From: Thalassotalea ponticola
GTDB taxonomy: Bacteria > Pseudomonadota > Gammaproteobacteria > Enterobacterales > Alteromonadaceae
Direction of reading: 5' to 3'
NCBI RefSeq assembly: GCF_041379045.1
Contig: NZ_CP166871.1
Location: forward strand, 124,001 to 188,000
Length of the DNA: 64,000 nt
Part shown: positions 44,312-54,241 of the stretch, one piece after another
Layout: every line of letters starts with the position of its first letter
Position numbering within the stretch: position 1 is the stretch's first letter
Notes under the pieces: generated by a model
Databases searched by the model: none
What the model saw: the letters and a program-made list of their open reading frames with translations, nothing else
Told to the model about the DNA's origin: nothing
Translations under genes and position numbers: made by a program

Positions 44312-47065
44312 ATGCTAAAACTAATCACACCCGCACTGTTGATTGCGGCTTTGGTGGCTTGCTCTGGGCAAAAATCATCTGAACAATCGATTCAAGACGC
44401 GTTGGAGCTGATTAAGCAGAGTGATGTGTCTGCGGCTGTTGTTGAGTTAAAAAATGCAATCAGGGTTGACCCAAATGCAAATCAAGCTCGCTTTTTGTTG
44501 GCTCAGCTTTACATGCAAACCAGCAATTTTGGCGGTGCGCAAAAAGAGTTGCAGCGCGCATTTGACAATGGCTACGATGCCAATGAAATCATTCCCTTAC
44601 AAGTGCGATTGGCTCTGCTCATCGGCGATGCCGAAAAAGTGCAAGAATGGGTCAACCATTCAAGTGTTGACACATTACATCCAAACAAACAGACAGAGAT
44701 TCAAGCAATTGCCGGTATTGGATTGACTTACTTGGGCTACTTTAAAGAAGGCTATACAACGCTGGCCAAGGTACTTAACGACGGAAGTCAGGACAGCCGC
44801 TATTACACCATGGCCAAAGCTTGGCTTGCTGCCAACGAGGGCCAAGCGGAACAAGCCATCGCCTTGGTTGTGCCTCTGGTCGAGCAGGATAAGGTTTATG
44901 ATGACGCTCGGGTTTTACTGGCCAATTTATACGGTCTAGACAACGATCCTGAGCAAGCGGTTAAAACCCTTGAACCGGTACTGGCTCGTCATGGTAATGA
45001 CGTGTTCTTTCGCTTGTTGTACGTCAATATGTTGATGCGCAGTGGCGAGTTGGAAAAGGCACACGCTGAAACCGATACACTGCTTCGCAGTTCACCTAAC
45101 GCTCCGGCTATCAATGAGGTCAAGGCAGAGTTGAGTTTGCGCAATGGCAATTACCAAGAAGCGGTTGAATACGCGACTATCGCCCTAACCAATATTCCCA
45201 ATCTTCACAAAGCAAATCTCATCGCCGGTATCGGTCACTATAAAACCGGCAATATGGAAATGGCATACAATCATCTGAAGAAAATAGAGCCTCGGTTACC
45301 AAAAAACCATCTAGCCCAGCAGGTACTCACTCAGGTCAAGCTAAAACTTGGCTATATTGATGAAGCGGTTGGTAGTATAGACACCTTAAATGCGCTGACA
45401 CCAAACGATTTTGCCGCTCTGGCTAATGCCACCGTTGAAATGTTGCGCAGTGGTGATACGAAGCGCGCGGCAGAGTATTTAAATAAGCTAGAAAACATTG
45501 ATGAGTCCAACGCAGACATGATGTTAAAGCGCGGTGCGCTTAAGCTTTCAGTCAAAGACGAATCTGGATTACAAGACCTTTACGACGCCCTGATTATTGA
45601 TCCTGAACTGCGCGAAGCGCGCCTTGCACTAATCCACCATTACCTACAAAGCGATCAGCTTGACATGGCAATGATTGAAGCCGAAAGATGGATTGAAGAG
45701 ATTCCCGAACGAGAGGGCGGTCAGCTTGCCAAGGGGTTGGTATGGCGCCAAAAAGGCGATCTTGATCAGGCTAGATCGGCTTTTCAAGCCGCATTGAAGG
45801 TTAATGAAAACTCCATTGGCGCACATTACAACCTCGCGCAAATCGCTAACCGTCAACAGCGCTATGACGATTCATTGCGTCATTTAGAACAGTTGTTTGC
45901 GCACAGTGCCGATCATCAAGGCGCATTGCGGTTGGCGGTTAACTTAGCGCCGAATGTTGGCGATCAGGCGATCACCGGATTACTGGAAAAGTTGAGCGCC
46001 CAAGAGCCAGATAACTTGGCCTTGGCCATTGCCACGGCGCAAACCTATGACAACTTGGGGCAAGCCGAGATAGCTATGCAACAGCTCAGCAACTTGCGCC
46101 GTGAGTTTGGTGAGCAGCCGAAATTATTATCGGCCATAGCCAAAGTCGCCATTCGCAATGGTGACTATGCCATGGCTGAACAAACATTTAAGCAAATTTT
46201 AGATGTTGCACCGAGAAACTTCACCGCTCAGTTAGGTTTGCTCATGGCCCTAGAAAATCAAGGCAAAGACCAACAGGCATACACTGAAGTTAAAAAGGCG
46301 CAGCAGACGTTTATTAATGTGCCGATGTTACATTTCTTTGAAGCTAACTTCTTGTATAAAACCAAAGCTTACAAAGCGGCTCAGAATAAACTCGCCTCGA
46401 TTAACCCATTGAGTTTAGAGGCTAAAGCGTATTGGAATTTAGCTACCAAGGTGGATATTCAGTTACAGCAATGGCAACGGGCAGTGAAAAGTGCAGCTAA
46501 TTGGTACCAAGCCGAAGACTCGGTTGCCAGTTCTACCAGTTACGCCCGTACACTCGCCAAAGCAGGCCAACATGAACAGGCGATGAAGATTGCCCAACAG
46601 GCTTATCAAAAGCACGGCAGTCACCCCGGTCTCGATAGTCTGATGGCGGAGTTGAATTTAGAGCAGGACCCTGAGGCATCGTTTAAATATTATCAAAAAC
46701 TCGCAACACAGCATCCGAAAAACTTTGGTATTCAAAACAATTTAGCCTGGGCCGCGTTGCAAATTGACAAGCTAGATGTCGCCTACCAAGCCGCTGAAAA
46801 AGCGGCAGAGTTAGCACCTGATAACCCGCATGTTATGGACACCTTAGCAATAACCTATATGCGCAAAGGCGAGTTTGAAAAAGCCGATAAATTAATGCAA
46901 CAAGTGCAAAAGCAATTACCTAACAGCGACGAAGTAAAAATTCATTACGCCGAGTTATTGGTGCGTATGAAAGAATTTGAAAAAGCAAAAACGCTGCTAG
47001 ATAGCATTGTTGATAGTGAACAGAAGCAAAAGGTAATGAGCTTATATGATGAGCTTAATGGTTAG
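44312..47065 (+). CDS. prsT: XrtA/PEP-CTERM system TPR-repeat lipoprotein PrsT
   Basis: A 917-residue lipoprotein (lipobox ALVAC, Cys 17) made almost entirely of tetratricopeptide repeats, e.g. AARLELRNAIRVDPNANQAR-like units visible as ELKNAIRVDPNANQARFLL, ARSAFQAALKVNENSIGAHY and AEKAAELAPDNPHVMDTLA. The last is the most canonical TPR. PrsT proteins accompany PrsK/PrsR and XrtA and are thought to act as scaffolds for polymer export; that role is by family context only. AAGGAA lies just upstream of ATG 44312. The downstream protease gene overlaps it by 20 nt, so the two are co-translated. Confidence 0.93.
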   Translation: MLKLITPALLIAALVACSGQKSSEQSIQDALELIKQSDVSAAVVELKNAIRVDPNANQARFLLAQLYMQTSNFGGAQKELQRAFDNGYDANEIIPLQVRLALLIGDAEKVQEWVNHSSVDTLHPNKQTEIQAIAGIGLTYLGYFKEGYTTLAKVLNDGSQDSRYYTMAKAWLAANEGQAEQAIALVVPLVEQDKVYDDARVLLANLYGLDNDPEQAVKTLEPVLARHGNDVFFRLLYVNMLMRSGELEKAHAETDTLLRSSPNAPAINEVKAELSLRNGNYQEAVEYATIALTNIPNLHKANLIAGIGHYKTGNMEMAYNHLKKIEPRLPKNHLAQQVLTQVKLKLGYIDEAVGSIDTLNALTPNDFAALANATVEMLRSGDTKRAAEYLNKLENIDESNADMMLKRGALKLSVKDESGLQDLYDALIIDPELREARLALIHHYLQSDQLDMAMIEAERWIEEIPEREGGQLAKGLVWRQKGDLDQARSAFQAALKVNENSIGAHYNLAQIANRQQRYDDSLRHLEQLFAHSADHQGALRLAVNLAPNVGDQAITGLLEKLSAQEPDNLALAIATAQTYDNLGQAEIAMQQLSNLRREFGEQPKLLSAIAKVAIRNGDYAMAEQTFKQILDVAPRNFTAQLGLLMALENQGKDQQAYTEVKKAQQTFINVPMLHFFEANFLYKTKAYKAAQNKLASINPLSLEAKAYWNLATKVDIQLQQWQRAVKSAANWYQAEDSVASSTSYARTLAKAGQHEQAMKIAQQAYQKHGSHPGLDSLMAELNLEQDPEASFKYYQKLATQHPKNFGIQNNLAWAALQIDKLDVAYQAAEKAAELAPDNPHVMDTLAITYMRKGEFEKADKLMQQVQKQLPNSDEVKIHYAELLVRMKEFEKAKTLLDSIVDSEQKQKVMSLYDELNG

Positions 47066-47831
47066 AGCGTTACAGCTTGGCATATGCCTAATTTGGTTGA
47101 CCTCATCGTTTGCTTTGGCTAGCCAAAGCTTGGTCAAACAAATTAAACGGATCAAACCCAGTATCGTCGGTGTGGGTATTTACGAGCCGACAGGAGCACC
47201 GCAAAGTCGCTTGTATGGTACAGGGTTTGTTATTGGCAATGGCAGCTATGTGGTGACTAACTACCACGTATTGCGGGCCGAGCTAACCGATACCCAACAG
47301 CGCGTCGTATTTTCAGGGACGGGCCCTAGGTCACAAGTGCACAAAGTCGATATAGTCGCCTACTCGAGTGAGACAGACCTAGCCATACTCAAGTTACAAC
47401 AGGGTCAGTTGCCCGCCTTGACTTTATCGCAAGATTTGGCTGTTAACGAAGGTCAGGATATCGCTTTTACCGGCTTTCCTATTGGTGCCGTTTTGGGCTT
47501 ATACCCAGTAACGCATCAAGGTATTGTCGCCAGTATAACACCCGATGCGATTCCCCTAGTGGGCGACAAACAGTTGTCTGCGGCGATGATAAAGCGACTA
47601 AAGAACCCTAAGCTGATCTATCAGTTAGATGCGACAGCATACCCGGGTAATAGCGGTAGCCCGGTGTACTTTCCTGAATCAGGCGTGGTGGTTGCAGTGA
47701 TAAATAAAGTGCTCGTTCAGTCGGGCAAAGAATCCGTTATATCGGCACCGAGTGGCATTACTTATGCGATACCAATCAAACACGTTTTCAGTTTATTGGC
47801 ATCACAGGGCATTGATATCAATGCCCCTTAA
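47046..47831 (+). CDS. Trypsin-like serine protease, secreted
   Basis: Chymotrypsin-fold protease with an N-terminal signal (to about residue 26, ALAS). Catalytic triad visible: H74 in VTNYHVLR, D111 in ETDLAILK and S203 in YPGNSGSPV. The chain is 261 residues with no PDZ domain, so it is a minimal DegP/HtrA-like protease. Starts at 47046, 47049 or 47058 are possible; all overlap the end of prsT. It is convergent with yibQ, with only 4 nt between the stops. Proximity to prsT and xrtA suggests processing of a secreted component, but this is inference. Confidence 0.87.
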   Translation: MMSLMVRALQLGICLIWLTSSFALASQSLVKQIKRIKPSIVGVGIYEPTGAPQSRLYGTGFVIGNGSYVVTNYHVLRAELTDTQQRVVFSGTGPRSQVHKVDIVAYSSETDLAILKLQQGQLPALTLSQDLAVNEGQDIAFTGFPIGAVLGLYPVTHQGIVASITPDAIPLVGDKQLSAAMIKRLKNPKLIYQLDATAYPGNSGSPVYFPESGVVVAVINKVLVQSGKESVISAPSGITYAIPIKHVFSLLASQGIDINAP

Positions 47832-47835
47832 CTGA

Positions 47836-48639
47836 CTATTGCGGTGATAACTTATCTGCGGGCTCGCTCTGGTCATCTAACGTTGCCTCTGATGACTGAT
47901 TGAGGCTTGCCAGTTGTGTCTCTGACAGCAAGTTTGATAAATCAACCAATTCGATATTGTGTTGTTTCAAGGTTGGTATTAAGCGCTTTAACACGCGCAT
48001 TGTCGTTGGATGCGGATGACCAATTGCAATCGCTTGCCCGTTTCGTTGACTTAGGTTGATCATCTTATAAAACTGTTGCTCGATATAGCTTTCATCGATG
48101 CGGTTATCGAGAAATATATGGCGATGTAATGTCGGCACACCGCGGGTCTTAGCGACGGTTTCAGCTTGTGAGTAGCGACTGGTCCGAGAATCTAAAAAAA
48201 ACAAGTTGTTCGCTTTGAGTACTTCCATCGTCCAAGACATTGGCTCGGACTTCTGGGTCAGTAAACTACCCATGTGGTTATTGACGCCAATGATATGTGG
48301 AATATCGGCAATGGATGCCTGTAGGGTGCGAATGACGTTATTTCTATCCATGTTGGTGGTAATCGCACCAGGACCAAGCAGTAAGTTATTAATAGACTCC
48401 ATTGGCACGTGTAACAGAATTTCACGTTTTTGCTTATTGCCCAGCTCGGCTAGGGTGCGGCCATATGGCGTATGAGGTAATACCGAAAACGTCACTTGCT
48501 TAGGTAACTCAAGAGCTGATTTATCGGTAGCGCGATAGCCAAGGTCGTCAATGACGATAGCCAATTTAGGCTGACTGGCTGGTTGCGCAGTCGCAACTGT
48601 TGAAACAAAAGCAACAAGTAATGAGAAAAATATACGCAC
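47836..48639 (-). CDS. yibQ: Divergent polysaccharide deacetylase family protein (YibQ-like)
   Basis: Periplasmic protein with a signal peptide (to about residue 18) and a divergent polysaccharide-deacetylase (DUF610-type) domain: AIVIDDLGYRATDK, EILLHVPME and VNNHMGSLLTQ, with the terminal AIAIGHPHPTTMRVL. These blocks are typical of YibQ. Lies downstream of envC-gpmI in the order known from E. coli. A 337-nt gap with a terminator separates it from envC, so it may have its own promoter. Confidence 0.9.
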   Translation of the reverse strand: MRIFFSLLVAFVSTVATAQPASQPKLAIVIDDLGYRATDKSALELPKQVTFSVLPHTPYGRTLAELGNKQKREILLHVPMESINNLLLGPGAITTNMDRNNVIRTLQASIADIPHIIGVNNHMGSLLTQKSEPMSWTMEVLKANNLFFLDSRTSRYSQAETVAKTRGVPTLHRHIFLDNRIDESYIEQQFYKMINLSQRNGQAIAIGHPHPTTMRVLKRLIPTLKQHNIELVDLSNLLSETQLASLNQSSEATLDDQSEPADKLSPQ

Positions 48640-48976
48640 GAGTAATTCTTATTTTTATATTTAGTCTATTTTTCAGCTGACAAAAAACAGCAGTAATACT
48701 GATTTTTTAGCAGGTATGTGACTACTTTACCCTATAGTTGGCACACAAATCTAGCCCCTTTTTTTAATTGACTTAAAAGCGTTTAGCGATAAGGCGTTAA
48801 AGGGCTATTTGGGTGTACACACAACGACCGAAATTTGGTTTTTTATACTTCGTTTTGTTGAATATGTCGTCGTATTAGTCGGATTTAATGAGGCGTTTAA
48901 CCGGCGACGCAAATTGACTACAACAAGCCGTTAGCAATGCCATGTAACGACTTGTTCGCAGTTGTTTAGCAGATAA
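48640..48976. other. 337-bp intergenic region between envC and yibQ
   Basis: Contains a terminator-like hairpin (48682-48708) and a second long-range pairing (TAGCCCCTTT near 48755 with AAAGGGCTA near 48809, one bulge). No coding frame or known RNA family is evident. Confidence 0.55.
48682..48708 (-). terminator. Hairpin terminator between envC and yibQ
   Basis: A6 (48682-48687) and T6 (48703-48708) flank a CAGT/ACTG stem (48691-48694, 48698-48701) with a small bulge. Read on the minus strand it ends in a U-run, suiting the end of the gpmI-envC transcript. Confidence 0.55.
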
Positions 48977-50131
48977 CTAGCGGCACCAGTAACTCGGGTT
49001 TACGGGCTTGCCTTGATGGCGTATCTCAAAATAAACACCTGATTGATTGAGCCCGCCACTTTGTCCGACCAGGGCTATGGGTTCACCCACTTCTACGCGC
49101 TCACCGACGTTTTTCAACAGGGTTTGATTGTGGCCATACAGGCTCATATAACCATCACCGTGGTCGATTACAATCACTAAACCATAACCTTTGAGCCAGT
49201 CGGCAAATAACACTGTGCCATTGTATACCGCGTTAACATCTCGCCCGACTGGGGCGCGCATCATCACCCCTTTCCAACGCAAATAACCTTGCTTTTTAGT
49301 ACCAAAACTATGTGCAATTCGGCCTTTAACAGGCCATTTTAATTTTCGTTTGAGTTTGCTCAAACCATTCAGTTCTGTTTGCTTTTGCAACTGTGCTTGT
49401 AGTTTGGCTAAGGTTTTAATTAGCGATCTTTCTTCGTTTTCAAGCTTGTTTAAGCGCTGCTTTGAACCGCGAATTTTGGCATTTAACGAAGCTATCGTTT
49501 GCTCACGGCCTGCTTGCTGTGCAACTAATTCTTGTTGTTGCTGCTGTTGTTGTTCAACCAGCTTAGTTAGCTTGTTCGCTTGCTCTTGCTGTTGTTGCTC
49601 AACATCAGCGAGCTGTTCGATAGTTTTAGTAAAGGCACCAATACTGTCGATACGCGCATCATTGACATAGGTGTAGTAGGTCAAGGTGCGTTGTACTTGC
49701 TCCGGTTTTTGCTGATTGAGCAGCAGTTTTAGGTAGTCGTGATGACCTGATGAGTAAGCGCTGCGAAGTTGCTCTCCCAACAGTTGTTCTTGTTGCGCTT
49801 TATTGGCGTTAAGCTGCTTTTGTTGTTGTTTTAAATCACCGATTTTTTGTTGCGTAAGCTGTAGCTGCTGCTTTGTTTTATTCAGTTTTTGCGCCGATTT
49901 AGCAATCGCTATATCATCTTTTTTGAGTTGTTCTTGCAAGTCGGCTATCTGTGAATTGCTTTGTTTAAGCTCTTGCTTTTGCGATTCGATTTGTTGTTTT
50001 ACTACGTTTAAGTCTTTGCGAGTTTCACGTTTTTCTTGCTCGGTTGCAAAAGCCAAGCACGGCAACAAACAGCAAAGCATTAACGCTCTGCTGTATTTGT
50101 GACGTCGAATCGTTGGCAGGGCGCTACTCAC
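48977..50131 (-). CDS. envC: Murein hydrolase activator EnvC
   Basis: Periplasmic activator of division amidases. Signal peptide ends near [10 protein letters not shown]; residues about 20-250 form long coiled coils that are strongly Gln-rich (runs of QQQQQ), and the C-terminal LytM/M23 domain (about 270-384) has degenerate catalytic positions: the first ligand segment reads RWKGVMMRA and the last VYFEIR, so metal-binding His/Asp are lost. That is characteristic of EnvC, which activates rather than cleaves. Overlaps gpmI by 8 nt. Confidence 0.93.
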   Translation of the reverse strand: MSSALPTIRRHKYSRALMLCCLLPCLAFATEQEKRETRKDLNVVKQQIESQKQELKQSNSQIADLQEQLKKDDIAIAKSAQKLNKTKQQLQLTQQKIGDLKQQQKQLNANKAQQEQLLGEQLRSAYSSGHHDYLKLLLNQQKPEQVQRTLTYYTYVNDARIDSIGAFTKTIEQLADVEQQQQEQANKLTKLVEQQQQQQQELVAQQAGREQTIASLNAKIRGSKQRLNKLENEERSLIKTLAKLQAQLQKQTELNGLSKLKRKLKWPVKGRIAHSFGTKKQGYLRWKGVMMRAPVGRDVNAVYNGTVLFADWLKGYGLVIVIDHGDGYMSLYGHNQTLLKNVGERVEVGEPIALVGQSGGLNQSGVYFEIRHQGKPVNPSYWCR

Positions 50132-51668
50132 TTAGCGTCATCAATGGAGTACCTGTCATTTCAGCTGGCTGCTCCATTGCCATAAGGTGAAGAATGGTCG
50201 GCGCAATATCACTTAACGCACCCGACGAGGCCACATTGGCGTGTCGGCCCACGTAGATCAGTGGTACTGGCTCTGTGGTGTGTGCGGTGTGAGCTTGACC
50301 TGTTTCACTGTTGACCATCATTTCAGCGTTACCGTGATCGGCGGTAATCAAACACTCGCCACCGACGCGCTTTAATGTGTCAACAACTCTGCCGATAGAT
50401 TTATCTACCGCTTCGCATGCTTTAACCGCTGCGTCAAACTTGCCTGTATGACCGACCATATCACCATTTGGGTAATTGCAAACGATAACGTCGTATTTAC
50501 CCGACTCAATAGCATCAACGAGTTTGTCGGTTAACAAGTTCGAGTTCATTTCCGGTTGTAGATCATAGGTGGCCACTTGTGGCGATGGCACTAAGATGCG
50601 ATCTTCACCGATAAAGGTATCTTCGCGACCACCGCTGAAGAAAAACGTAACATGCGCATATTTTTCTGTCTCAGAAATGCGCAATTGTGTCTTGTTGTGC
50701 TTTTCTAACCAAGCGCCCAGCACATTAACCAAGTCTTCGGGTGGGAAGGCGATGCTGGTTTTTATATCTGCCGCGTATTCAGTGAGCATGACAAAATCAC
50801 TGAGTTGTGGAATTTTTTTGCGCTCAAAACCATCAAAGTTTGGTTCGCTAAAACAGCGTGTAAACTGACGTGCGCGATCGGCTCTAAAATTCATAAAGAT
50901 CATTGCATCGCCATCGCGTACTTCAATGGCATGACCATCGCTGTCAAGGATGCGCGTGGCGCTGACGAACTCATCATTTTCATCGCGTGCATAGGCGGCT
51001 TCTAATCCCGCCACGGCGTCTTGAGCTGTGTACTTTGCGTCACCGCTGACAATGAGATTATACGCTTGCTCAACTCGCTCCCAACGCTGGTCTCTGTCCA
51101 TCGCGTAGTAGCGACCGATCAAGGAAGCGACTTGTCCGTTACCGAGTTCTGCAAATTTTTTCTCGGCTTTTTGCAATGATGCCTCGGCACTGCGCGGCGG
51201 CGTATCGCGACCATCGAGAAACGCGTGTAAATAAACCTTTTCGGCGCCGCGTTGTTTGGCCATCTCCAGAAGCGCAAAAATGTGATCTTCATGGCTGTGT
51301 ACGCCACCTGGCGACAACAAACCAAATACGTGAATGGCGTTGCCTTTGCTTTGAGCACCGTCAATGGCGTTTACTAACGCTTGATTATTGACTAATTCAT
51401 TATCTTCAATTGCTTTGGTGATACGGGTAAAGTCTTGATAAACAATGCGACCCGCTCCAAGATTGACGTGACCGACTTCTGAGTTGCCCATTTGCCCTTC
51501 AGGAAGGCCTACGGCCATGCCAGAGGTGTTGATAAGCATGCTTGGGTATTGTTTAAACAACGAGTCCATCACCGGCGTGTTGGCGTGGAATATTGCATTC
51601 GATTGTTCGTTTTCGCGGTAACCCCATCCATCAAGGATTAGCAGCACCATAGGCTTTTTGTTACTCAT
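50124..51668 (-). CDS. gpmI: 2,3-bisphosphoglycerate-independent phosphoglycerate mutase
   Basis: Glycolytic enzyme interconverting 3- and 2-phosphoglycerate with Mn2+. The 514 residues include the first metal site ILDGWGYRE (Asp 13), the phospho-serine loop [15 protein letters not shown] (Ser 63) and the second metal cluster [10 protein letters not shown]. Length is standard. It lies upstream of envC on the same strand and is divergent from the rhodanese gene. Confidence 0.97.
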   Translation of the reverse strand: MSNKKPMVLLILDGWGYRENEQSNAIFHANTPVMDSLFKQYPSMLINTSGMAVGLPEGQMGNSEVGHVNLGAGRIVYQDFTRITKAIEDNELVNNQALVNAIDGAQSKGNAIHVFGLLSPGGVHSHEDHIFALLEMAKQRGAEKVYLHAFLDGRDTPPRSAEASLQKAEKKFAELGNGQVASLIGRYYAMDRDQRWERVEQAYNLIVSGDAKYTAQDAVAGLEAAYARDENDEFVSATRILDSDGHAIEVRDGDAMIFMNFRADRARQFTRCFSEPNFDGFERKKIPQLSDFVMLTEYAADIKTSIAFPPEDLVNVLGAWLEKHNKTQLRISETEKYAHVTFFFSGGREDTFIGEDRILVPSPQVATYDLQPEMNSNLLTDKLVDAIESGKYDVIVCNYPNGDMVGHTGKFDAAVKACEAVDKSIGRVVDTLKRVGGECLITADHGNAEMMVNSETGQAHTAHTTEPVPLIYVGRHANVASSGALSDIAPTILHLMAMEQPAEMTGTPLMTLSE

Positions 51669-51755
51669 TAAGAGGCCTCAGATTCAAAGTTTGACGGTTA
51701 GCTCAATTGATATACCGATAAATTTTGCCAAATAACTTAGCAAAGAGCTATAGGC

Positions 51756-51780
51756 ATAGCCAATTCTAGGCTATATTTTT
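51756..51780 (+). terminator. Terminator-like hairpin in the gpmI/yibN gap
   Basis: ATAGCC (51756-51761), 7-nt loop, GGCTAT (51769-51774) and a following ATTTTT. It lies in the divergent intergenic region upstream of the rhodanese gene, so it may attenuate or only be chance structure. Confidence 0.3.
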
Positions 51781-51863
51781 CCATTATACTGGATTCTTTA
51801 AATGCAGACGGTATACTTGGCCTTCAATTTATTTATTACCAGTGCAACAGAGATACGAACCAA

Positions 51864-52289
51864 ATGGATCAGTTTTTAACATTTATCGCAAACAATCAAT
51901 TATTGGCCATGTTGTGGTTGGCGATAGCAACGTTACTTGTAGTGTCAATTATCAAAAGTAAGTTGTCAAAAATTAACGAGATAAACCCCCATGAGTTAAC
52001 CTTATTAGTTAACCGAGAAAATGGTGTAATCGTTGATATTCGCAATGATGGCGAGTTTAAGAAGGGTCATATTATTGGTTCAAAATCACTGGCTCTTGAC
52101 AAAATTAACGAGAATAATTTTCAGGGCCTTGAAAACAGCAAAGACAAACCCATTATAGTGGTATGTACAGCTGGAATTTCTGCGGTAAAAGCGGCCAATG
52201 CGTTGGCCAAGGCCGGTTTTGAAAAAGTCAGTGTACTCAAAGGTGGGTTTAACGCTTGGCAGAGTGCCAACTTACCCATTGCCAAGTAA
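51864..52289 (+). CDS. yibN: Rhodanese-domain membrane protein (YibN-like)
   Basis: A membrane helix (about 13-31) is followed by a rhodanese domain whose active-site loop reads VVCTAGIS, with Cys 101. Function of YibN is not well defined; a sulfur-transfer role is assumed from the domain. First in the conserved row yibN-grxC-secB-gpsA, which supports the name. The spacing of 32 nt to grxC indicates a shared transcript. Confidence 0.9.
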   Translation: MDQFLTFIANNQLLAMLWLAIATLLVVSIIKSKLSKINEINPHELTLLVNRENGVIVDIRNDGEFKKGHIIGSKSLALDKINENNFQGLENSKDKPIIVVCTAGISAVKAANALAKAGFEKVSVLKGGFNAWQSANLPIAK

Positions 52290-52321
52290 CAAATTAACGT
52301 CACGTCTAGGAAAGTAGAAAA

Positions 52322-52579
52322 ATGACACAAGTGGTAATTTATACGCGTCATACTTGTGGTTTTTGCGTTCGAGCAAAAATGCTCTTACAGCAAAAGCAGA
52401 TTGATTTTACCGAAATAAGCATTGATGACTTTCCTGATAAGCGGACAGAAATGATTGAACGCAGTCACGGGCGCACGACTGTGCCGCAAATATTCATTAA
52501 CGAGCAACCCATTGGTGGCTGTGATGACTTGTTTGCACTGCATTACAACGGCCGTCTTGATGCACTATTAAATGAATAA
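52322..52579 (+). CDS. grxC: Glutaredoxin 3
   Basis: Small cytoplasmic dithiol reductant (85 residues). Active site is CGFC (C12, C15) rather than the usual CPYC; the cis-Pro loop TVPQIF (Pro 55) and GGCDDLF glutathione-binding end are normal. AGGAAAG ribosome site precedes it. The Gly-Phe between the two cysteines changes the expected redox potential; whether this matters is unknown. Confidence 0.95.
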   Translation: MTQVVIYTRHTCGFCVRAKMLLQQKQIDFTEISIDDFPDKRTEMIERSHGRTTVPQIFINEQPIGGCDDLFALHYNGRLDALLNE

Positions 52580-52628
52580 TTAAATCCGTATTGAGACAAT
52601 ACATTATTTTTATATTTAGGAAGTAAAC

Positions 52629-53138
52629 ATGTCAGAAGTAAACCAAAACCCTGAAGCAAACGGTGCCGATCAACAAGCTCAACCGCAATTTGCTATTCAG
52701 CGCATCTACACCAAGGATATCTCATTTGAAACTCCAGCAAGCCCAGCTGTTTTCCAAAAAGAGTGGCAGCCTGAAGTGAAACTTGACCTTGATACGCGTT
52801 CAAACCAAATTGCGGAAAACACCTATGAAGTGATTTTAGCACTAACGGTTACGGCTAAGCTTGGTGAAGAAGTTGCTTTCCTATGTGAAGTACAACAAGC
52901 AGGTATCTTCAGCGTTGCTAACATGCCTGAGCCACAATTAGCACACACATTGGGTTCATTCTGTCCAAACACTTTATTCCCGTATGCACGTGAAGCGGTA
53001 GCAAGCTTAGTATCGCGCGGTACGTTCCCACAATTAAACTTAGCACCAGTAAACTTTGACGCGTTATTTGCATCATATGTACAAAAACGCGCAGCCGAAG
53101 CTCAAGCTGCTGGTGAGCAACCAAAAGTAGACGCTTAA
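52629..53138 (+). CDS. secB: Protein-export chaperone SecB
   Basis: Tetrameric chaperone that keeps preproteins unfolded and hands them to SecA. Recognised by [16 protein letters not shown] near the N terminus, and [19 protein letters not shown], both typical. The 169-residue length is slightly above the usual 155 because of Gln/Glu/Ala-rich ends. AGGAAG precedes the ATG; the stop overlaps the gpsA start (TAATG). Confidence 0.97.
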   Translation: MSEVNQNPEANGADQQAQPQFAIQRIYTKDISFETPASPAVFQKEWQPEVKLDLDTRSNQIAENTYEVILALTVTAKLGEEVAFLCEVQQAGIFSVANMPEPQLAHTLGSFCPNTLFPYAREAVASLVSRGTFPQLNLAPVNFDALFASYVQKRAAEAQAAGEQPKVDA

Positions 53139-54151
53139 TGGTCGCAACACGAGCGGATATTAGCGTTATAGGCGCAGGGTCATATGGCACTGCGCTAGCG
53201 TTCTGCTTGGCCCGCAATGGTCATAAAACCCTATTGTGGGGGCGCGATAAGCAGCATGCAGAGCAAATGCAAGCATCGCGCAGTAATGATAAATACCTAC
53301 CGGGGTTTACCTTCCCTGAGTCACTGCAAATCGAGTCGGATTTAGAGACTGTTATCGCGGCCTCTGATAACTTGCTGTTAGTGGTTCCCAGTCACGCGTT
53401 CACCGATATGCTGCATCAAATTAAGCCGCTGCTTAATACTCAGCATCGCCTTGCATGGGCAACCAAGGGGTTAGACCCTGAGCACGGCCGTTTACTCAGC
53501 GAGGTGACTGAAGAGTTATTGGGAGAGCAGATACCATTAGCGGTGTTGTCTGGCCCAACGTTTGCCAAAGAAATGGCAGCGGGCTTGCCAACGGCAATTA
53601 CAGTAGCTGCAACTAACGCCAATTTTGCTCACGACCTTTCAGAGTTATTGCATTGTGAACGCAGTTTTCGAGTTTACGAAAATCACGATATGCTCGGTGT
53701 TCAGCTCGGAGGCGCGGTGAAAAACGTGATCGCTATCGGTGCCGGTATGGCCGATGGAATGGGCTTTGGCGCCAATGCTCGAACAGCCTTAATTACCCGA
53801 GGCTTAGCTGAAATGTCGCGCCTTGGTCTCGCCATTGGCGCTCAGCCACAAACGTTTATGGGTATGGCGGGTCTTGGTGACTTAGTGTTAACCTGTACCG
53901 ATAACCAGTCGCGCAATCGGCGTTTTGGTTTAGCCTTAGGGCAAGATCAGTCGGTAGAAAAAGCTATGGCTGATATTGGTCAGGTGGTAGAAGGTTACCG
54001 CAATACCAAAGAAGTCTACATGTTAGCGCAACGAGAATCGGTTGAAATGCCTATAGTAGAGCAAATATATCAAGTGCTCTATCAAGCAAAACCGGTCAAA
54101 GAGGCGGCGCTTGATTTGCTCGGACGGGATCGCAAAAGCGAGGCTAACTAA
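53138..54151 (+). CDS. gpsA: Glycerol-3-phosphate dehydrogenase [NAD(P)+]
   Basis: Makes sn-glycerol-3-phosphate for phospholipid synthesis from dihydroxyacetone phosphate. The NAD motif [10 protein letters not shown] is near the N terminus; GPTFAKEMA and [18 protein letters not shown] carry the substrate-site Lys, and the length (337) is normal. Follows secB with a 1-nt overlap, as in related genomes; cysE, next in E. coli, is absent. A strong terminator follows. Confidence 0.97.
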   Translation: MVATRADISVIGAGSYGTALAFCLARNGHKTLLWGRDKQHAEQMQASRSNDKYLPGFTFPESLQIESDLETVIAASDNLLLVVPSHAFTDMLHQIKPLLNTQHRLAWATKGLDPEHGRLLSEVTEELLGEQIPLAVLSGPTFAKEMAAGLPTAITVAATNANFAHDLSELLHCERSFRVYENHDMLGVQLGGAVKNVIAIGAGMADGMGFGANARTALITRGLAEMSRLGLAIGAQPQTFMGMAGLGDLVLTCTDNQSRNRRFGLALGQDQSVEKAMADIGQVVEGYRNTKEVYMLAQRESVEMPIVEQIYQVLYQAKPVKEAALDLLGRDRKSEAN

Positions 54152-54198
54152 AGCACAAGCACATAGCTACTCGCGGTGCAGTTAACGCTTAACTTAAA

Positions 54199-54228
54199 CG
54201 CCTAGAGCACACAGTTCTAGGCGTTTTT
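54199..54228. terminator. Bidirectional terminator between gpsA and rluF
   Basis: CGCCTAGA (54199-54206), 9-nt loop, TCTAGGCG (54216-54223), then TTTTT; the upstream AAA gives a short U-run on the other strand too. Sits between two convergent genes. Confidence 0.88.
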
Positions 54229-54241
54229 ATTTGGCAAATTG

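Noticed and set aside
48731-48752. TTGGCAC resembling a sigma-54 -24 element upstream of yibQ
   Set aside because: The GC that would form the -12 element is 12 nt rather than 10 nt from the GG, so the spacing is wrong.
49350-50102. Two plus-strand frames rich in Cys and Ser opposite envC
   Set aside because: They are the complement of the Gln-rich coiled coil of EnvC (CAA/CAG read as TTG/CTG or TGT/TGC on the other strand); no start signal or family sequence.
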